Positions 62,256-64,000 of a stretch of DNA of 64,000 nucleotides are shown in pieces. Source of the DNA: Demequina litorisediminis. Lineage in GTDB: Bacteria; Actinomycetota; Actinomycetes; Actinomycetales; Demequinaceae. The DNA is taken from the NCBI RefSeq assembly GCF_030161615.1, contig NZ_BSUN01000001.1:1860001-1924000 (forward strand), read 5' to 3'. The position numbers and the translations under genes are program-made. Every line of letters begins with the position of its first letter. Within the stretch, counting starts at the first letter, position 1. The notes below the pieces were generated by a model, which worked only from the letters and a program-made list of their open reading frames with translations, did no database searches and was not told the DNA's origin.

Positions 62256-63682
62256 TCACACCTGGGGGGTGGCGGCACCGTCCTCGTCGTCGCCGGACGC
62301 GTCGCCCGACCCGTCGCCGGATTCGCCCTGCGCCGCGCCCCGGAGCAGGCTCCTCGAGCGCGCGATCCACGTCATCGGCCTCGCCGCCGCCATCGACCCA
62401 CCGCGTCACCCAAGCGGCGCGGTCGTCGAGGTCGCTACTGGTAGGCAGCATGTCGGGGTGGGCCCACACCGCGTCGCGGGATTCGGTGCCCGCACGCGCG
62501 GTCACCTCGCGCCACAGCGCCGCGGCCTCGCGCATGCGTCGGGGCCGCAACTCGAGGCCGAGAAGTGTCTTGAAGGCGTCCTCGGCGGGACCGCCTGCGG
62601 CGCGACGACGTCGCAGCATCTCGCTCAGCGCGCCGATGGACCCGAGGTGCGGTGCAGCCGCGCGGAGCGTCACCTCGTCGACCCAACCCTCGATGAGGGC
62701 GAGCAGGGTCTCGATCGACGCGAGCGTCTCCTCCTGCTCCTCCGAGTGGCGCGGGTTGAAGATTCCCTCGGTCAGCGCTGCCTGCAGGCTTTGCGGGATC
62801 GGTGACACCGATCTCGGACACGGCGCTATCCAACGCCTCGAGATCGATGCGGATGCCGGCGGCGTAGCGCTCGATGAGGTTGTGCACGTGGCCCGTGAGC
62901 CATGGCGTGGCGGCGAATAGCCGCACGTGCGCGGCCTCACGCAGTGCGAGGAACGTGAGGACCTCGTCGTCGGGGATGTCGAGCCCCGCCGAGAACTCGC
63001 GGATCACGCTGGGCACGAGCGTCACGCGGGGCTCCGCCAGCAGCGGGAAGCCAAGGTCGGTGACGCCGAAGGTCTCGCGGGACATCTGGCCCGCTGCCTG
63101 GCCCATGTGCATTCCACATACGGTGGGGCTCACGGACTGCACCAGAGCGCCAGCCTCCTCGCCGCCGAGGCCCATGGCCTCCATGGCGGATCCGGACCCG
63201 TCCTCGCCCTTCAGGATCTGGCTCAGTGCCTGGGAGACGCTCACCGCGACCGGTCCCGCGATCACGCGCCACGTCGGCAGCGTCGCCTCGACCCATTCCG
63301 CGCGGCTCATCACGCGCGGCTCCAGGACGGCGGGATCGAAGTCGGTGGCGGCATCGAGCCACAGTTCCGCACGCGACACGGCGGCCCGATGCTGTTGCGC
63401 GACGGCCGCGGTGACGGACGGGTCGCCGCTTTGCGCGGCAACCCCGCGGGCGACGTCGTGCGCGAGGGTCCAGTTGACGTCCTCGCCCTGCGACTGCGTG
63501 ATGAGCGAACGGATCTGGCCGAGGACGTGATCCATCATCGCCGGGTTGCCGAGCATGCCCGAGGCCTGCGCGAGAGCACTCGGGTCCATCCCCATGCGCT
63601 CAAGTTCTGCGAGGGCGGCCTCGGCGTCGTCGCCGAAAAGCTCTCGCAGGAGGCGCATCCAGGGGGTGTTGTCGTCGGTCAC
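62256..63682 (-). CDS. DUF2342 zinc-dependent metalloprotease-like protein
   Basis: After repair 474 residues, related to mycobacterial Rv3195. MDHVLGQIRSLITQSQGEDVNW near residue 50, VCGMHMGQAAGQMSRETFG and LTFLALREAAHVRLFAATPW are family marks; the last is the zincin-like helix with Arg in place of the first His of HExxH. The acidic C-terminal tail (GDGSGDASGDDEDG) is low complexity. Extra bases near 62348 and 62790 revert to AGCT. Proteolytic activity is not certain. It is divergent from the YlbL-like gene, matching the Rv3195/Rv3194c arrangement. Confidence 0.85.
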
Positions 63683-63772
63683 GCGGGCTCCCGGGGTCGT
63701 GCCGCCCGCGCGGTTCGCGGGCGTCGGGTCAACGGTAACGCGGGCAGGCGCGAGTTGGGCTGGTCGTTCGCT

Positions 63773-64000
63773 ATGAGCAATGATGGAGCGGTGACGAACG
63801 AGCCGGACCCCTTCGCCCCCGTCGAAGATGTCGTCGAGCCCACCGCCCGCAAGGACCTGGTGCTCGCCATCACCGGCCTCGGCGCGGCACTCATCCTGGC
63901 GCTGCTGTCGGTCCTTCCCGCCCAGTTCGCCGTCGGGTCACCGGGCCCCACGTTCAACACCCTCGGCGAGGATGAGGACGGCACGCCCGTGGTCGAGATC
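63773..64000 (+). CDS. YlbL-like PDZ/Lon-type protease, N-terminal part
   Basis: The first 76 codons, cut by the window edge. One membrane helix (LVLAITGLGAALILALLSVL) follows a short cytoplasmic N-terminus. Next comes GSPGPTFNTLGEDEDGTPVVEI, in which PGPTFNTLG is the mark of YlbL-type secreted PDZ-Lon proteases (Rv3194c relatives). ATG 63773 is chosen; GTG 63791, with GGAGCG nearby, is possible. Confidence 0.8.
   Translation, partial: MSNDGAVTNEPDPFAPVEDVVEPTARKDLVLAITGLGAALILALLSVLPAQFAVGSPGPTFNTLGEDEDGTPVVEI

Noticed and set aside
1-64000. Mass pseudogenisation of the region
   Set aside because: Breaks occur in essential genes, are all one or two bases, cluster at one motif, and leave no substitutions or premature stops in frame. 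Decay would not behave this way.
1-64000. Programmed ribosomal frameshifting or phase variation at AGGCT
   Set aside because: There is no slippery heptamer or simple repeat at the sites, and up to seven sites lie in one gene. A biological frameshift signal at over 80 places in 64 kb is implausible.
1-64000. CRISPR arrays, tRNA/rRNA genes, insertion sequences, prophage
   Set aside because: I looked for spaced repeats, cloverleaf-like stretches, transposase or integrase motifs and terminal repeats and saw none.

Overview
The window is chromosomal DNA from a high-GC actinobacterium. Support comes from the GC-rich codon use, the mycobacterial-type block DUF3107 / DUF3152 / AdnA-AdnB / NudC / UvrD2 / DUF5679 / DUF2342 / YlbL-like, and other lineage-typical families (DUF1003, actinobacterial SpoIID-like proteins). 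The polysaccharide-degrading and S-layer-type genes suggest a soil or plant-associated Micrococcales (Cellulomonadaceae/Demequinaceae-like), but the genus cannot be fixed from the sequence.

The dominant signal is technical or epigenetic. Most genes are broken by single-base shifts, and nearly all shifts fall where the true sequence must be AGCT. The text shows AGGCT or AGCCT (over 80 sites), or less often AGT, AGC or AGTCT, and restoring AGCT restores a full-length conserved protein. About fourteen further breaks are one-base deletions, mostly in G or C runs. This is the pattern of an uncorrected long-read assembly in which AGCT is miscalled, most simply because the cytosine in AGCT is modified in native DNA. 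I therefore annotate full-length genes across the breaks. With the listed corrections every reconstructed gene length is a multiple of three. None of these genes should be called a pseudogene on this evidence.

Layout. 1-12,440: a barrel-only NagA-like deacetylase, a GT2 glycosyltransferase, two SpoIID-like cell-wall proteins (the second with three SLH domains) flanking purU, and a surface-polymer group (CDP-alcohol phosphatidyltransferase, two glycerophosphotransferase-like proteins, an acyltransferase). Both SpoIID genes are preceded by four GTCACA-like boxes at exact 9-bp spacing, resembling MtrA boxes. 12,540-15,664: a ZTP riboswitch followed by the overlapping operon glyA-folD-xth. 15,665-31,384: galK, mrp, a Mg-sensor-like MgtE/DUF1003 pair, a PLP decarboxylase with a divergent MocR regulator, an LLM-type oxidoreductase, a redoxin-DsbD fusion, aminopeptidase P, a wall-anchored coiled-coil protein, a PHP phosphoesterase and an acetyltransferase.

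31,519-48,135: carbohydrate use. A 1,929-residue GH30-GH43 enzyme with C-terminal binding modules sits behind a LacI-type operator and is predicted to act on galactans. After a DEAD-box helicase and a TetR regulator comes a GH3 glycosidase with a complete Opp/Dpp-type ABC importer (SBP, two ATPases, two permeases). 48,156-64,000: a gluconokinase-like enzyme and a novel protein, then the conserved DNA-repair block: the AdnAB resection motor-nuclease, a phosphotransferase, NudC, UvrD2, a ThiF-like protein, a zinc-ribbon miniprotein, a DUF2342 zincin and the start of a YlbL-like protease gene. No tRNA, rRNA, CRISPR, insertion sequence or prophage was seen, and no gene-free stretch exceeds 300 bases.
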